In this document: positions 1-8,665 of the stretch, piece by piece
Layout: each line of letters opens with the position of its first letter
Position numbering within the stretch: position 1 is the first letter of the stretch
Translations under genes and position numbers: made by a program
Assembly: GCA_937958475.1 (NCBI GenBank)
Contig: CALFXR010000117.1
Coordinates: 26,427-90,426, forward strand
Direction: 5' to 3'
DNA from: an uncultured Mesorhizobium sp.
GTDB taxonomy: Bacteria > Pseudomonadota > Alphaproteobacteria > Rhizobiales > Rhizobiaceae
Length of the DNA: 64,000 nucleotides
Notes under the pieces: model-generated
What the model saw: only the letters and a program-made list of their open reading frames with translations
Databases searched by the model: none
Told to the model about the DNA's origin: nothing

Positions 1-474
1 CGGCGGCACCACCGAGTCCTTCGGCGGATAGGCGGGGTCGCCGGCGAGGCTCGCCACGCCCATCATGCGGTCGTTGAGCGCGTAGAACGGTTCGAGCGTG
101 CGATAGTCGATCGGCCAGTCCTCGGCGACGCCGTCGAGCGAGCGCACGCGGAAGTCCGACGGGTGCAGGCGCGGGAAATGCCCGGCATAGAGCACGGTGC
201 CGCCGCCCACCCCGTTGAAGTTGGCGATCTTGATTGGCGTGTCGTCGTCGTTGACCGGATAGTCGGCGGCCAGCCCGCGCCGGTTCGGGCTGATCGCGTA
301 GTCCTCGAACTGCCGGGTCTCGAAGTCGCGGCCGGTGCTCGGATAGCGTGCCGAATCCGGCCAGTCCCCCTGCTCCAGGCAGAGGATGCGCATCCTCGTG
401 TCGGCGAGGCTCCAGGCCACAGCGGCGCCGGAAGCTCCGGAGCCGATGATCAGCACGTCGACGGGATCGTTCAT
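1..474 (-). CDS. GMC family FAD-dependent oxidoreductase, N-terminal part (runs off the window)
   Basis: The reading frame is open from the ATG at 474 to the left edge, so only the first 158 codons are present. Residues 5-20 form the dinucleotide-binding start VDVLIIGSGASGAA, followed by the acidic strand end CLEQGDW, as in glucose-methanol-choline oxidoreductases; further on, NGVGGGTVLYAGHFPR matches the GMC FAD-contact region. The family oxidises alcohol groups of sugars, polyols or choline-like substrates with FAD. It is the most distal visible gene of the operon that starts at 8379, 39 bp after the enolase-superfamily gene, so it probably oxidises the sugar or polyol taken up by that importer. 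The substrate cannot be read from this fragment. Confidence 0.85.
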   Translation of the reverse strand, partial: MNDPVDVLIIGSGASGAAVAWSLADTRMRILCLEQGDWPDSARYPSTGRDFETRQFEDYAISPNRRGLAADYPVNDDDTPIKIANFNGVGGGTVLYAGHFPRLHPSDFRVRSLDGVAEDWPIDYRTLEPFYALNDRMMGVASLAGDPAYPPKDSVVPP

Positions 475-513
475 CCTGGTTCGGTCCACGGCGGTTCGTC
501 GCGCGTCCGCGCT

Positions 514-1740
514 TCAGATGGCGAGCTTCGGCATCTGCGTGCGGTTGATCATGCCGGTCCTCTCCAGCGGCGGATACTTCGCCAGCGCCGCCTCGACCGG
601 CTCCGTGCCCCAGCCCGGGCGGTCGGGCAGGATCAGGTAGCCGTCCTTGTATTCGGGAGCATGGCTGAACACTTCCGCATCCCAGGAGATGCGGTCGATG
701 TCGGTCTCCATGATGCGCATGTTCGGCACCACCGCGCTGAAATGCGCGTTCATCATGGTGCACAGGTGGCCGTAGAAATTGTGCGGGGCGACGTTGACCT
801 CGTAGGCCTCGGCCGCAGCGGCGATCTTCAGCGACTGCCAGACCCCGTTCCACGGCGTGTCGATGATGGCGACGTCGACGGACTGGTTCTGGAAGTAGGG
901 CAGGAACTGCTGCAGGCCGATCAGCGTCTCGCAGGACGAGATCGGATGCGCGCTGTTGGCGCGGATGTAGGCCAGCGCCTTGGGGTCGAGCGTGTCGATC
1001 TCGACCCAGAACAGGTCGAGGTCGCGGACCTCGCGCAGGATCTCCAGGAAGCCTTCCGTGCGCCCGTTGAAGTTGAGGTCGAGCAGGATGTCGATGTCGG
1101 GGCCGGCGGATTCGCGCATGGCCTCGAGATGCCGGCGCAGGTTCTTCAGCGTCTTGCGCTCGACGTTGCGCGACGGGTCGTGCGGCCGGCCGAAGCCGGG
1201 CGACCAGGCCTCGATGCGGTCGTTCTCGTCATAGTGGAAGATGTTGGTCTTCAGCGCCGTGTAGCCGTCGTCGCGGACGTCGCGGGCGATCTGGCGCACG
1301 CCCTCGATGTCGACGATGCCCGGCGAGAAGTGCTCGGTGCGCATGCGGTAGGCGACGCAGTGCGACCAGTAGACCCGGATCTTGTCGCGGACCTTGCCGC
1401 CCAGCATCACGTGGCAGGGCACGTCGAGGGTCTTGGCCTTGGCGTCGAGCAGCGCGTTCTCGATGGCGCCGAGCGCCTGGCCGATGACTCCGCCGAAGGC
1501 CGGCCGCGTCATGTTGCGCAGGTCCTCGCGGATGTGCTCGTGCAGCATCACGCTCTGGCCGACGATCCGGTGGCTGATCTGGTTGATCACCGCGGTGACG
1601 CCGGGCGAACCGAAATTCTCGTCGTACTCGCTCCAGCCGACGACGCCGTCCTCGGTGGTGATCTTCAGGAAGTGGTAGTTGCGGAACGAATTGCTGCACG
1701 ACAGCGGCTTCACTTCGGCTACGATGGCTTTTTTCTGCAT
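514..1740 (-). CDS. mandelate racemase/muconate lactonizing (enolase superfamily) enzyme, probable sugar-acid dehydratase
   Basis: This 408-residue protein has the N-terminal capping domain and TIM-barrel of the enolase superfamily. The Mg2+ ligands appear as D221 (LLDLNF), E247 (FWVEIDT) and E271 (SSCETL). H320 in NVAPHNFYG is a candidate general base, and ALKT near residue 164 supplies the usual barrel lysine. Family members abstract the alpha proton of a carboxylate, most often to dehydrate aldonates. It lies in an operon with a sugar-type importer, an aldehyde dehydrogenase and a GMC oxidoreductase, which fits an oxidise-then-dehydrate route for a sugar or sugar acid. Galactonate, gluconate or another aldonate are all possible, and a racemase cannot be excluded. 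Confidence 0.85.
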   Translation of the reverse strand: MQKKAIVAEVKPLSCSNSFRNYHFLKITTEDGVVGWSEYDENFGSPGVTAVINQISHRIVGQSVMLHEHIREDLRNMTRPAFGGVIGQALGAIENALLDAKAKTLDVPCHVMLGGKVRDKIRVYWSHCVAYRMRTEHFSPGIVDIEGVRQIARDVRDDGYTALKTNIFHYDENDRIEAWSPGFGRPHDPSRNVERKTLKNLRRHLEAMRESAGPDIDILLDLNFNGRTEGFLEILREVRDLDLFWVEIDTLDPKALAYIRANSAHPISSCETLIGLQQFLPYFQNQSVDVAIIDTPWNGVWQSLKIAAAAEAYEVNVAPHNFYGHLCTMMNAHFSAVVPNMRIMETDIDRISWDAEVFSHAPEYKDGYLILPDRPGWGTEPVEAALAKYPPLERTGMINRTQMPKLAI

Positions 1741-1849
1741 GCTCTTTCCCCGGCTATCTTGCAGGTCTGTCTCGATTGGTCCCGCCGCGATGGCGGCGCG
1801 GGCCGCTTGCTATGGTCGTCGCGGACGAACCGCGTCCGATGTGTCCGCC

Positions 1850-3307
1850 TCATCCCCAGCCGGAGATCGACTTGACGTCCAGGAACTCCTCGATGCCCCA
1901 GCGGCCGCCCTCGCGGGCGCGGCCCGAGGCTTTGACGCCGCCGAAGGGCGATCCGGCGCCGCGCGACTGGCCGTTCATCTCGACCATGCCGGAGCGCAGG
2001 CGGCGCGCCATGCGGTTGCGGCGCCCGCCGTCCTGGCTCTGCACGTAGTTGGTCAGGCCGTAGGGCGTGTCGTTGGCGATCGCGACGGCCTCGTCCTCGC
2101 CGTCGAAGGGGATGATCGACAGGACCGGCCCGAAGATCTCCTCCTGCGCGATGGTCATGTCGTTGGCGACGTCGGCGAAGATCGTCGGCTGGACGAAGAA
2201 ACCGCGGTTGAAGCCCGCCGGCCGGCCGAGGCCGCCGGCGACGAGGCGCGCGCCTTCGGCGATGCCGGCGTCGATCAGGCCCTGGATGCGCGCATACTGC
2301 CGCGCCGAGACGACCGGGCCGATATGGGCTCCGGGCTGGTCGGACGGGCCGACGGCGATCGAGCGCGCCACCCGCGCCGCGGTCTCCACCGAGCGCTCGT
2401 AGATCGGGCGCTCGACGAGCATGCGCGACGGCGCGTTGCAGTTCTGCCCGCTGTTGACGAAGCACTGGCGCACGCCACGCTCGACGGCCATGTCGTCGGC
2501 GTCGGCGAAGACGACGTTGGCGCCCTTGCCGCCGAGTTCGAGCGCCACGCGCTTCAGGCTGTCGGCGGCCACCTTGGTGATGGCGATGCCGGCGCGGGTC
2601 GAGCCGGTGAAGCTGACCATGTCGACGTCGGCATGGGTCGACAGGCGATGGCCGGCCTCGGCGCCGTCACCGACGACCAGGTTGAAGACGCCGGGCGGCA
2701 CGCCGGCGGCATCGACGATCTCGGCGAAGACGATCGCCGACAGCGGCGCGATCTCCGACGGCTTCAGCACGACGGTGCAGCCGGCGAGCAGCGCGGCGGC
2801 GACCTTCAGCGCGATCTGGCTGATCGGCCAGTTCCACGGCGTGATCAGGGCGGCGACGCCGACCGGCTCGAGCGCGATGCGGTCGTCGGGCGCGTGGGGG
2901 CCGAGCGGCCTGACGAAGTCGAAGCCGTTCATGGCGGCGATGAAGTTGGCCATGTGCCGCGGCCCGGCGCCGGCCTGGGCCTGGCGCGCCAGGTCGATCG
3001 GCGCGCCCATCTCACGGCTGATCGCCCGCGCCATGTCCTCGGTCCGTTCGAGATGGACGGCGCGCATGCGCTCGACGAAGGCGATGCGCATCGCCGGATC
3101 GCTCGTCGACCAGGCCGGGAAGGCCTTCCTGGCCGCGGCCACGGCGCGGTCGACATCGGCCGCCCCGGCCAGCGTCACGGCGCCGAACTCTTCTTCGGTC
3201 GAGGCGTCGACGAGGACCTGCCGGGTGCTGCCGCTGACCGGCACCCAGCGGCCGCCGATATAGGCTCGGGCGATCTCGATCGGACTCGTTCCTGAAACAT
3301 GCGTCAT
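1850..3307 (-). CDS. aldehyde dehydrogenase family protein (NAD(P)-dependent)
   Basis: This 485-residue protein has the full aldehyde dehydrogenase fold. The active-site Asn is in TPWNWP (N159), the cofactor-binding Lys in VLKPSE (K182), the general base in LELGGK (E257) and the nucleophile in NSGQNC (C290). The ATG at 3307 is chosen because the sequence after it (MTHVSGTSPIE...YIGGRW) is a normal family N-terminus; the same frame is open further upstream only by reading antisense through the ATPase gene. It lies 14 bp after the importer ATPase and 109 bp before the dehydratase. It probably oxidises the aldehyde made by the GMC oxidoreductase. The exact substrate is unknown. Confidence 0.92.
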   Translation of the reverse strand: MTHVSGTSPIEIARAYIGGRWVPVSGSTRQVLVDASTEEEFGAVTLAGAADVDRAVAAARKAFPAWSTSDPAMRIAFVERMRAVHLERTEDMARAISREMGAPIDLARQAQAGAGPRHMANFIAAMNGFDFVRPLGPHAPDDRIALEPVGVAALITPWNWPISQIALKVAAALLAGCTVVLKPSEIAPLSAIVFAEIVDAAGVPPGVFNLVVGDGAEAGHRLSTHADVDMVSFTGSTRAGIAITKVAADSLKRVALELGGKGANVVFADADDMAVERGVRQCFVNSGQNCNAPSRMLVERPIYERSVETAARVARSIAVGPSDQPGAHIGPVVSARQYARIQGLIDAGIAEGARLVAGGLGRPAGFNRGFFVQPTIFADVANDMTIAQEEIFGPVLSIIPFDGEDEAVAIANDTPYGLTNYVQSQDGGRRNRMARRLRSGMVEMNGQSRGAGSPFGGVKASGRAREGGRWGIEEFLDVKSISGWG

Positions 3308-3321
3308 GGCAATGCCTCGCT

Positions 3322-4383
3322 TCAGAGCGCCATCTCGCGGCGCCGCCCGCTGGCACCGTCGAAGACGTGCAGGTCGGCGGGCCGCGCGGCGAGCCGGATG
3401 GTGTCGCCGGGCCTCGCCGCGGTCCGGCCCCTGACGAGGACGCGCACCAAGTGTTCGCCGATGCGCGCGGTGATCTGCGTCTCCGAGCCGGTCGGCTCGA
3501 TGACCGACACCACCGCCGGCCAGCCCTCGTCGGCGAGGTGGATGTGTTCGGGACGCACGCCGAGCGTGACGCGGCCTTCGCCCGGGACCGGTACCGGCAG
3601 CTGCAGCGCATGGTCGTCGTCGAGCAGCAGGGTTGCGGCACCCGCCAGGGTACCCTCGAAGAAGTTCATCGGCGGCGAGCCGATGAAGGCGGCGACGAAC
3701 AGGCTCTGCGGCCGGTCGTAGAGGTCGAGCGGCGGCCCCATCTGCTCGACCACGCCGCCGTTCATGACGACGACGCGGTCGGCGAGCGTCATCGCCTCGA
3801 TCTGGTCGTGGGTGACGTAGACCGTGGTCACGCCGAGGCGCTGGTGCAGTTCCTTCAGTTCCGAGCGCATCTGCACGCGCAGCTTGGCGTCGAGGTTGGA
3901 CAGCGGCTCGTCGAAGAGGAAGACGGTCGGCTGGCGCACGATGGCGCGGCCCATGGCGACGCGCTGGCGCTGGCCGCCGGAAAGCTGGCGCGGCTTGCGC
4001 TCGAGAAGCTGCTCGAGGCCGAGGATGCGCGCCGCATCCATGACGCGGGCATTGATCTCGGCGCGCGGCAGCCGGCGCTGGCGCAGGGCGAAGCCCATGT
4101 TGTCGCGCACGTTCATGTGCGGGTAGAGCGCGTAGTTCTGGAACACCATGGCGATGTCGCGGTCCTTCGGCGCGACGTGGTTGACGACGCGCTCGCCGAT
4201 GGCGATCTCGCCGCCGCTGATCTCCTCCAGCCCGGCGATCATGCGCAGCAGCGTCGACTTCCCGCAGCCCGACGGACCGACCAGCGCGACGAACTCGCCG
4301 TCGGAGATGTCGACGGTGACCCCGTGGATCACCTCGAGCTGCCCGTAGGACTTGCGGACGTCCCTGATCTCGACTGTGCTCAT
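3322..4383 (-). CDS. sugar-type ABC importer ATPase (MalK/UgpC family)
   Basis: The 353-residue protein has an N-terminal nucleotide-binding domain with Walker A GPSGCGKST, Q-loop FQNYALYPHMN, signature LSGGQRQR, Walker B VFLFDEPLSNLDAKLR and the switch His in YVTHDQ. A C-terminal TOBE/OB region follows from about residue 235 and includes LGVRPEHI. This architecture is typical of MalK/UgpC subunits of carbohydrate importers. It belongs with the permeases at 5211-6991 and the binding protein at 7018, but is separated from them by the GntR gene, which is a less common order. It energises uptake from the cytoplasmic face. Confidence 0.93.
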   Translation of the reverse strand: MSTVEIRDVRKSYGQLEVIHGVTVDISDGEFVALVGPSGCGKSTLLRMIAGLEEISGGEIAIGERVVNHVAPKDRDIAMVFQNYALYPHMNVRDNMGFALRQRRLPRAEINARVMDAARILGLEQLLERKPRQLSGGQRQRVAMGRAIVRQPTVFLFDEPLSNLDAKLRVQMRSELKELHQRLGVTTVYVTHDQIEAMTLADRVVVMNGGVVEQMGPPLDLYDRPQSLFVAAFIGSPPMNFFEGTLAGAATLLLDDDHALQLPVPVPGEGRVTLGVRPEHIHLADEGWPAVVSVIEPTGSETQITARIGEHLVRVLVRGRTAARPGDTIRLAARPADLHVFDGASGRRREMAL

Positions 4384-4483
4384 CGCCTGACGTCACTCCA
4401 TCGGTCGCATTCTCGCCGGCCTGTCGCCGGTCTTTGTCTCCCGGCCGCAGCGATGCGGCCGGTTCGGTCCCCGGTCGGCCTTC

Positions 4484-5164
4484 TCACACCGCGCTTTCGG
4501 CCAGGGCGCGGGCGTCGGATTCGAGTTCCCTGGCCAGCGCGACATAGCCCTCGTGTTCGTGGGCCTTGATCAGCGCCACGGCCTGGCCGAACTCGCCGGC
4601 GCGCAGCGCATCGCGGATTCCCTTGTGCTCACGCAGCGATTCCGACATGCGCTGCGGCTTCAGCGCGAAGCCGAAATGCGCGGCCGTCATGGCGCTCAGG
4701 TTGACGAGGAGCCTGAGGCACCACTGCGAATGCGGCGTGTCGTAGAGCAGGATGTGGAACTCGTGGTTGAGCTGCGTGTAGCGGCGCACGTCCTGCGCCG
4801 CCACCGCCGCGGTCGATTCCTCGAGGTTGGCGTCGATCTCCGCGTAGCGCTCCGGGTCGTAGCTCGATGCGCCGAGCTCCAGCGCCAGCGCGCCGATCAG
4901 GCCGCGCAGAGCGTAGATCTCGCGCAGCTGCTCGATGCCGGCGCTGGCGACGACCGCGCCGACATGGGTGTGCACGTCGAGCCAGCCTTCCGACGCCAGG
5001 CTGCGGATCGCCTCGCGGATCGGCGTCTCGCTGATGCCGAGCGCCTCGGAGACCTCGCGCGTCGTGATGCGGTCGCCGGGCTTGACCCTCCGGGAGAGGA
5101 TCAGTCCCTCGATATGCCGCCGCGCCAGATCGGCCTTGGACAGGTAGATGGGTGGCTCCGACAT
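4484..5164 (-). CDS. GntR family transcriptional regulator, FCD subfamily
   Basis: The 226-residue protein starts with a winged helix (residues about 8-70; TREVSEALGISETPIREAIRSL is the recognition region) and continues as an alpha-helical FCD ligand-binding domain. An ATG at 5164 follows a GTG at 5167; the ATG is taken as the start. The gene lies between the inner-membrane permease and ATPase genes of the same importer, so it is almost certainly cotranscribed and autoregulated. The palindrome at 8449-8475 upstream of the first operon gene is the obvious candidate operator. FCD regulators usually bind small carboxylates or sugar acids, consistent with induction by the transported substrate or its acid. 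Confidence 0.9.
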   Translation of the reverse strand: MSEPPIYLSKADLARRHIEGLILSRRVKPGDRITTREVSEALGISETPIREAIRSLASEGWLDVHTHVGAVVASAGIEQLREIYALRGLIGALALELGASSYDPERYAEIDANLEESTAAVAAQDVRRYTQLNHEFHILLYDTPHSQWCLRLLVNLSAMTAAHFGFALKPQRMSESLREHKGIRDALRAGEFGQAVALIKAHEHEGYVALARELESDARALAESAV

Positions 5165-5210
5165 CACACGCCCCGCCTCTGCTGCTGGTGTCTTTGGTCC
5201 GCCATGGTTC

Positions 5211-6068
5211 TCATCCCTTCGTCGCGCCGTCGGCCAGTCCCTGGATCAGCCATTTCTGGACCAGCAGGGCGAAGATCACCACGGGGATCACCGTGATCGT
5301 GCCGACGGCGGTCAAGGCACCCCAGTTCGCACCGTTCACCGTGTCGCCGGCGATGCCGGCGATCGAGACCGGAATGGTCGAGGCGTGGCGATTGGTCAGG
5401 ACGAGCGCGAAGAGCAGCTCCTCCCAGGCGAGGATCATGCTGAAGATCAGCGTCGACAGCAGGCCCGGCAGCGAGATCGGCACGATGATCTTGAAGAAGG
5501 CGCCGAACCGGCTGCAGCCGTCGATCATCGCCGATTCCTCCAGCTCCCGCGGCAGGGCGAGGAAGAAGCCGCGCATCAGCCACATCACGTAGGGGATGAG
5601 GAAGGTGCAGTAGGCCAGGATCAGCGTGATGTGCTTGTCGGTGACGCCGAGCGAGCGGGCGACCAGGAACATCGGCACGGCGAGCGCGATCGGCGGCACG
5701 CCGCGCGACAGCAGGATGATCACGCCGATCGTGCCGGCGCCGCGCAGCCTGATGCGGGCGAGCGCGTATCCGGCCATGGCGCCGGCGGCGATCGAGAGCA
5801 GCCCCGATCCCGTGGCGACGATGATCGTGTTGATCAGGCGCCGGTTGATGTCGGCGCGCTGCATGTAGCCGATATAGGTCTCCAGCGTCGGCGTGAAGAA
5901 CAGCGTCGGCGGCATCGTGAAGATGTCGCGCTGGTCCTTGAACGAGGACAGCACCATCCAGAAGACCGGGAACAGGAAGACGACGCAGGCGAAGAGGCCC
6001 GCGGCGATGCGCACGCGATGGCCGAGTCGCGACCGGCGGCGCAGTGGAGGAAGGGCGGCCGCGGTCAA
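5211..6068 (-). CDS. carbohydrate ABC transporter permease (MalG-type)
   Basis: This is a multi-spanning membrane protein with an N-terminal hydrophobic segment (IAAGLFACVVFLFPVFWMV) and the MalG-type EAA loop around residues 190-210 (LEESAMIDGCSRFGAFFKI). I place the start at TTG 6068: it overlaps the stop of the preceding permease as TTGA, has GGAG about 8 nt upstream, and gives 285 residues, normal for the family. A downstream GTG would remove the basic N-terminus. The protein pairs with the 6065-6991 permease to form the transmembrane channel of the sugar-type importer. Confidence 0.9.
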   Translation of the reverse strand: MTAAALPPLRRRSRLGHRVRIAAGLFACVVFLFPVFWMVLSSFKDQRDIFTMPPTLFFTPTLETYIGYMQRADINRRLINTIIVATGSGLLSIAAGAMAGYALARIRLRGAGTIGVIILLSRGVPPIALAVPMFLVARSLGVTDKHITLILAYCTFLIPYVMWLMRGFFLALPRELEESAMIDGCSRFGAFFKIIVPISLPGLLSTLIFSMILAWEELLFALVLTNRHASTIPVSIAGIAGDTVNGANWGALTAVGTITVIPVVIFALLVQKWLIQGLADGATKG

Positions 6069-6991
6069 TTGCGTTGCTCCAGCGCGCGGGAGCCGACGAG
6101 GAAGATGCCGGTCAGGATCATGGTGAGGATGAGGACGATGACCGCCATCGCCGCCGATTCGGCGAAGCGCAGCGAGCGGAACGCCTCCTCGTAGATGAAC
6201 AGGTTGATGACGTTGGTGGCGCCGCCCGGCCCGCCATAGGTGGCGGCCAGCGCGATGTCGAACATCTTCACCGCGCCCAGCCAGCGCACCACGAAGGTCG
6301 CGGCGATGATCGGCACGAGCAGCGGCAGCGTGATCGACCACAGCATCGACCACCAGTTGGCGCCGTCGATCTCGGCCGCCTCGAAGATGTCGCGCGGCAG
6401 TGCAAGCAGCGCGGCGGTGGCGATGAGAACGACGAACGGCGTCCACCGCCAGGTGTCGATGATGACGATCGCCGCCATGGCGAGGTTGGGATCGCCGAAC
6501 CAGTCGAGCGGGCCGAAGCCGGCGAGGCCGATCAGCCAGTTCACGATGCCCCAGAGCGGATCGAGGATCATGCGCCAGATGCCGCCGGCGACAACCGGGG
6601 CGACGACCATCGGGATGATGAAGAGCGCGCGCACGGTACCGCGTCCGCGCCAGTCGGCATTGATGAGGAAGGCGATGCCGAAGCCGAGCACGATCTGCAG
6701 CGGCAGGGCGAATGCGAGGTAGATCGCCGTCACCCTCAGCGACGACCAGAAGCGGTAGTCGTCGAGGACGTGGCGGTAATTGTCCCAGCCGACCCACTCG
6801 ACCGCGCTGAAGGTCATCAGGTCGAAACGGGCGAAGCTGATCTGCACCGTGTAGAAGATCGGATAGGCGAGCATCGCGGCGAGAATGATGGCCGACGGCG
6901 CCATGAACGCCCAGCGCGACACGGCGTCCGCCAGTCTCGCCGAGGCGCGGGGGCGCGCGGTACGCGCCCCTGTTGCCGTCGTCATGCTCAT
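6065..6991 (-). CDS. sugar ABC transporter permease (MalF-type)
   Basis: The 308-residue protein has a basic N-terminus and six predicted membrane segments, the first being AFMAPSAIILAAMLAYPIFYT. The EAA loop that contacts the ATPase is EAAEIDGANWWSMLWSITLPLL. It begins 26 bp after the binding-protein gene, and its stop overlaps the TTG start of the second permease by 4 bp, indicating translational coupling. It forms the heterodimeric membrane channel with that permease. Confidence 0.92.
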   Translation of the reverse strand: MSMTTATGARTARPRASARLADAVSRWAFMAPSAIILAAMLAYPIFYTVQISFARFDLMTFSAVEWVGWDNYRHVLDDYRFWSSLRVTAIYLAFALPLQIVLGFGIAFLINADWRGRGTVRALFIIPMVVAPVVAGGIWRMILDPLWGIVNWLIGLAGFGPLDWFGDPNLAMAAIVIIDTWRWTPFVVLIATAALLALPRDIFEAAEIDGANWWSMLWSITLPLLVPIIAATFVVRWLGAVKMFDIALAATYGGPGGATNVINLFIYEEAFRSLRFAESAAMAVIVLILTMILTGIFLVGSRALEQRN

Positions 6992-7017
6992 CGCGATGCT
7001 CCTCCCGGGGGGTCAGC

Positions 7018-8379
7018 TCAGTTGAGCACCTTCTCGATCTTCTCGGCAGCGACCTGCAAGGCCTCCGCCGCACTGACCTGGCCGGCCATGGCGCGCGCCA
7101 CCTCGTCGGCGAGGATCTGCTGCGCGGCGTCCGAGCGCGGATGGCGGATGCGCCACATCTGGCCCTTCTCGGCCGCGTTGTAGGCCTGCTGCAGCGCGTC
7201 GAACACGGGCACCAGCCAGGGCTCAGCCGGCGTCGACGAAAGCGTCGACTTGCGCGCCGGGAACACGCCGAGAGTGGCCGAATGCCAGGCTTCGCCCTGC
7301 TTCGAGGAGAGCCACTGGATCACCGTCCAGGCGGCCTGCTTCTTCTCGCTCTTCGACGAGACCGTGCCGTTCCAGATGCCGCGGTGCGCGCCGGGGCCGG
7401 TGGAGCCGACCGGCAGGACCTGGATGCCGACCTGTTCCGGCTTCAGCGTCGTTGTCTTCGGGTCGATCGCCGAGCCCTTGAAGACGCTGCCCCACTGGAA
7501 CATCGTCGCCACCAGGCCCTGGCGGAACGCCTGCAGCGATTCCGAGAAGCCGTGGCTCACCGCACCGGTCGGCGCGAATTCGAGCAGCTTCTTGTGGGTC
7601 TCGAGCGCGGCGATGCCGATCTCGTTGTTGAAGGCGGGCTTGCCGTTATCGTCGAGCAGGCGGCCGCCGTTCGAGTTCATGATCGTCTGCCAGATGGTCG
7701 GCGTCAGCGGCTCGCGGACGAAGTAGGTGTCGATGGCCCAGGCGTCGATCTTGCCGTCGCCGTCCATGTCCTGCACCAGCTTCGGCGCCTGCTCGAGATA
7801 TTCCTGCCAGGTGATCGCCGGCGTCGGCAGCGGCACGCCCGCCTTCTCGTAATGCGCCTTGTTGACGAACATCATCAGCATGTTGGAGCGCAGCGGCACG
7901 CCGTACTGCACGCCCTTCCACTCGCCGGCGGCAAGCGGCGCGGCGTTGAAGTCGGCCCAGTCGTAGTCGGCCGCGGTCCAGCCGGCGACCTCGGCGCTCT
8001 TCAGGTCCATGAGCGCGCCGACTTCTGCAAGCTGCGGCACCCACGGATCGTCGGCGATGATGATGTCGTAGGTCGGGCTCGGGCCCGTCGCGTCGAGCAT
8101 GCTCTTGGCGAGCAGTTCGACATAGGGCACGCCGTCGATGACGACCTTGATGTTGGGATAGTGCTTGTTGAACTCCGGCACCATCAGCGTCTGCCACTGG
8201 TTGGCGAACGCCTCGTTGGCGATCATGCGAACCTCGACCGGCGCCTCCGGCGTGCCGAGGCCGGCGTCCTGCGCCTGCGCCGCCGTGCCGGCGAGCGCCG
8301 CCACCGCGAACGCCGAAGCCGCGCCTGCCATCAGGGCGCGACGCGAAACCGAACTTGCTGCTCTGTAAAAACGAACCAT
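7018..8379 (-). CDS. extracellular solute-binding protein of a sugar ABC importer
   Basis: The 453-residue protein has an export signal at residues 1-36 (SRRALMAGAASAF... ending AQAQDA); the paired arginines make a Tat route possible. The mature part has family 1 binding-protein features, including the N-terminal strand PEFNKHYPNIKVV and the GTVSSKSEKKQAAWTVIQWL region near the C-terminus. It would capture the sugar or sugar derivative in the periplasm for the permeases at 5211-6991. It is the first gene of the operon, 70 bp downstream of the palindrome at 8449-8475. Confidence 0.93.
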   Translation of the reverse strand: MVRFYRAASSVSRRALMAGAASAFAVAALAGTAAQAQDAGLGTPEAPVEVRMIANEAFANQWQTLMVPEFNKHYPNIKVVIDGVPYVELLAKSMLDATGPSPTYDIIIADDPWVPQLAEVGALMDLKSAEVAGWTAADYDWADFNAAPLAAGEWKGVQYGVPLRSNMLMMFVNKAHYEKAGVPLPTPAITWQEYLEQAPKLVQDMDGDGKIDAWAIDTYFVREPLTPTIWQTIMNSNGGRLLDDNGKPAFNNEIGIAALETHKKLLEFAPTGAVSHGFSESLQAFRQGLVATMFQWGSVFKGSAIDPKTTTLKPEQVGIQVLPVGSTGPGAHRGIWNGTVSSKSEKKQAAWTVIQWLSSKQGEAWHSATLGVFPARKSTLSSTPAEPWLVPVFDALQQAYNAAEKGQMWRIRHPRSDAAQQILADEVARAMAGQVSAAEALQVAAEKIEKVLN

Positions 8380-8448
8380 GCGATCCTCCCTTGCGTGCCC
8401 CAGCGCCCGCGGAGACCCTCCCGAGGCGGCGTCACGTCAGCTCCTACC

Positions 8449-8475
8449 CTACATTCTATATAATCTAGAATGTAG
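8449..8475 (-). promoter_or_regulatory. palindromic operator upstream of the sugar importer operon
   Basis: The arms CTACATTCTA (8449-8458) and TAGAATGTAG (8466-8475) are perfect 10-bp inverted repeats separated by 7 nt, in an AT-rich island within GC-rich DNA. The site lies 70 bp upstream of the binding-protein ATG at 8379 and probably overlaps the operon promoter (TATA-rich centre). The GntR regulator encoded within the operon is the most likely ligand; this is an inference from position and symmetry. Confidence 0.7.
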
Positions 8476-8634
8476 CGAAGGCGTAGGCGAGCGGCCGATG
8501 GATGTCAACCCGTAAGGTGAGCACCCATCGGTGACGCGGGGACGAAATCCGCGACCCTCTTCAACGGAATCAATGCCTTCCGCATTTTTTGCCCCGATCT
8601 GCGCGCGATTTATCCCCCTCCGGAAAAACCGCCG

Positions 8635-8640
8635 TAGAAT
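8635..8640 (+). promoter_or_regulatory. TAGAAT -10-like element upstream of the small protein at 8666
   Basis: The hexamer TAGAAT lies within CCGCCGTAGAATTGC, 25 nt before the ATG at 8666. The paralogous gene at the right end of the window has the same CCGCCGTAGAAT block at exactly the same 25-nt distance from its ATG (63988-63993 on the other strand). Conservation of both sequence and spacing supports a functional -10 element with a leader of roughly 18 nt. No clear -35 hexamer is visible. Confidence 0.5.
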
Positions 8641-8665
8641 TGCTGGGGTAGAAGGAGGCCCGGAC

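Noticed and set aside
163..1875. 570-residue plus-strand ORF opposite the dehydratase
   Set aside because: It is antisense to a gene with all enolase-superfamily catalytic residues, and its composition (Val/Asp/Arg/His-rich, no motifs) is that of a high-GC shadow frame.
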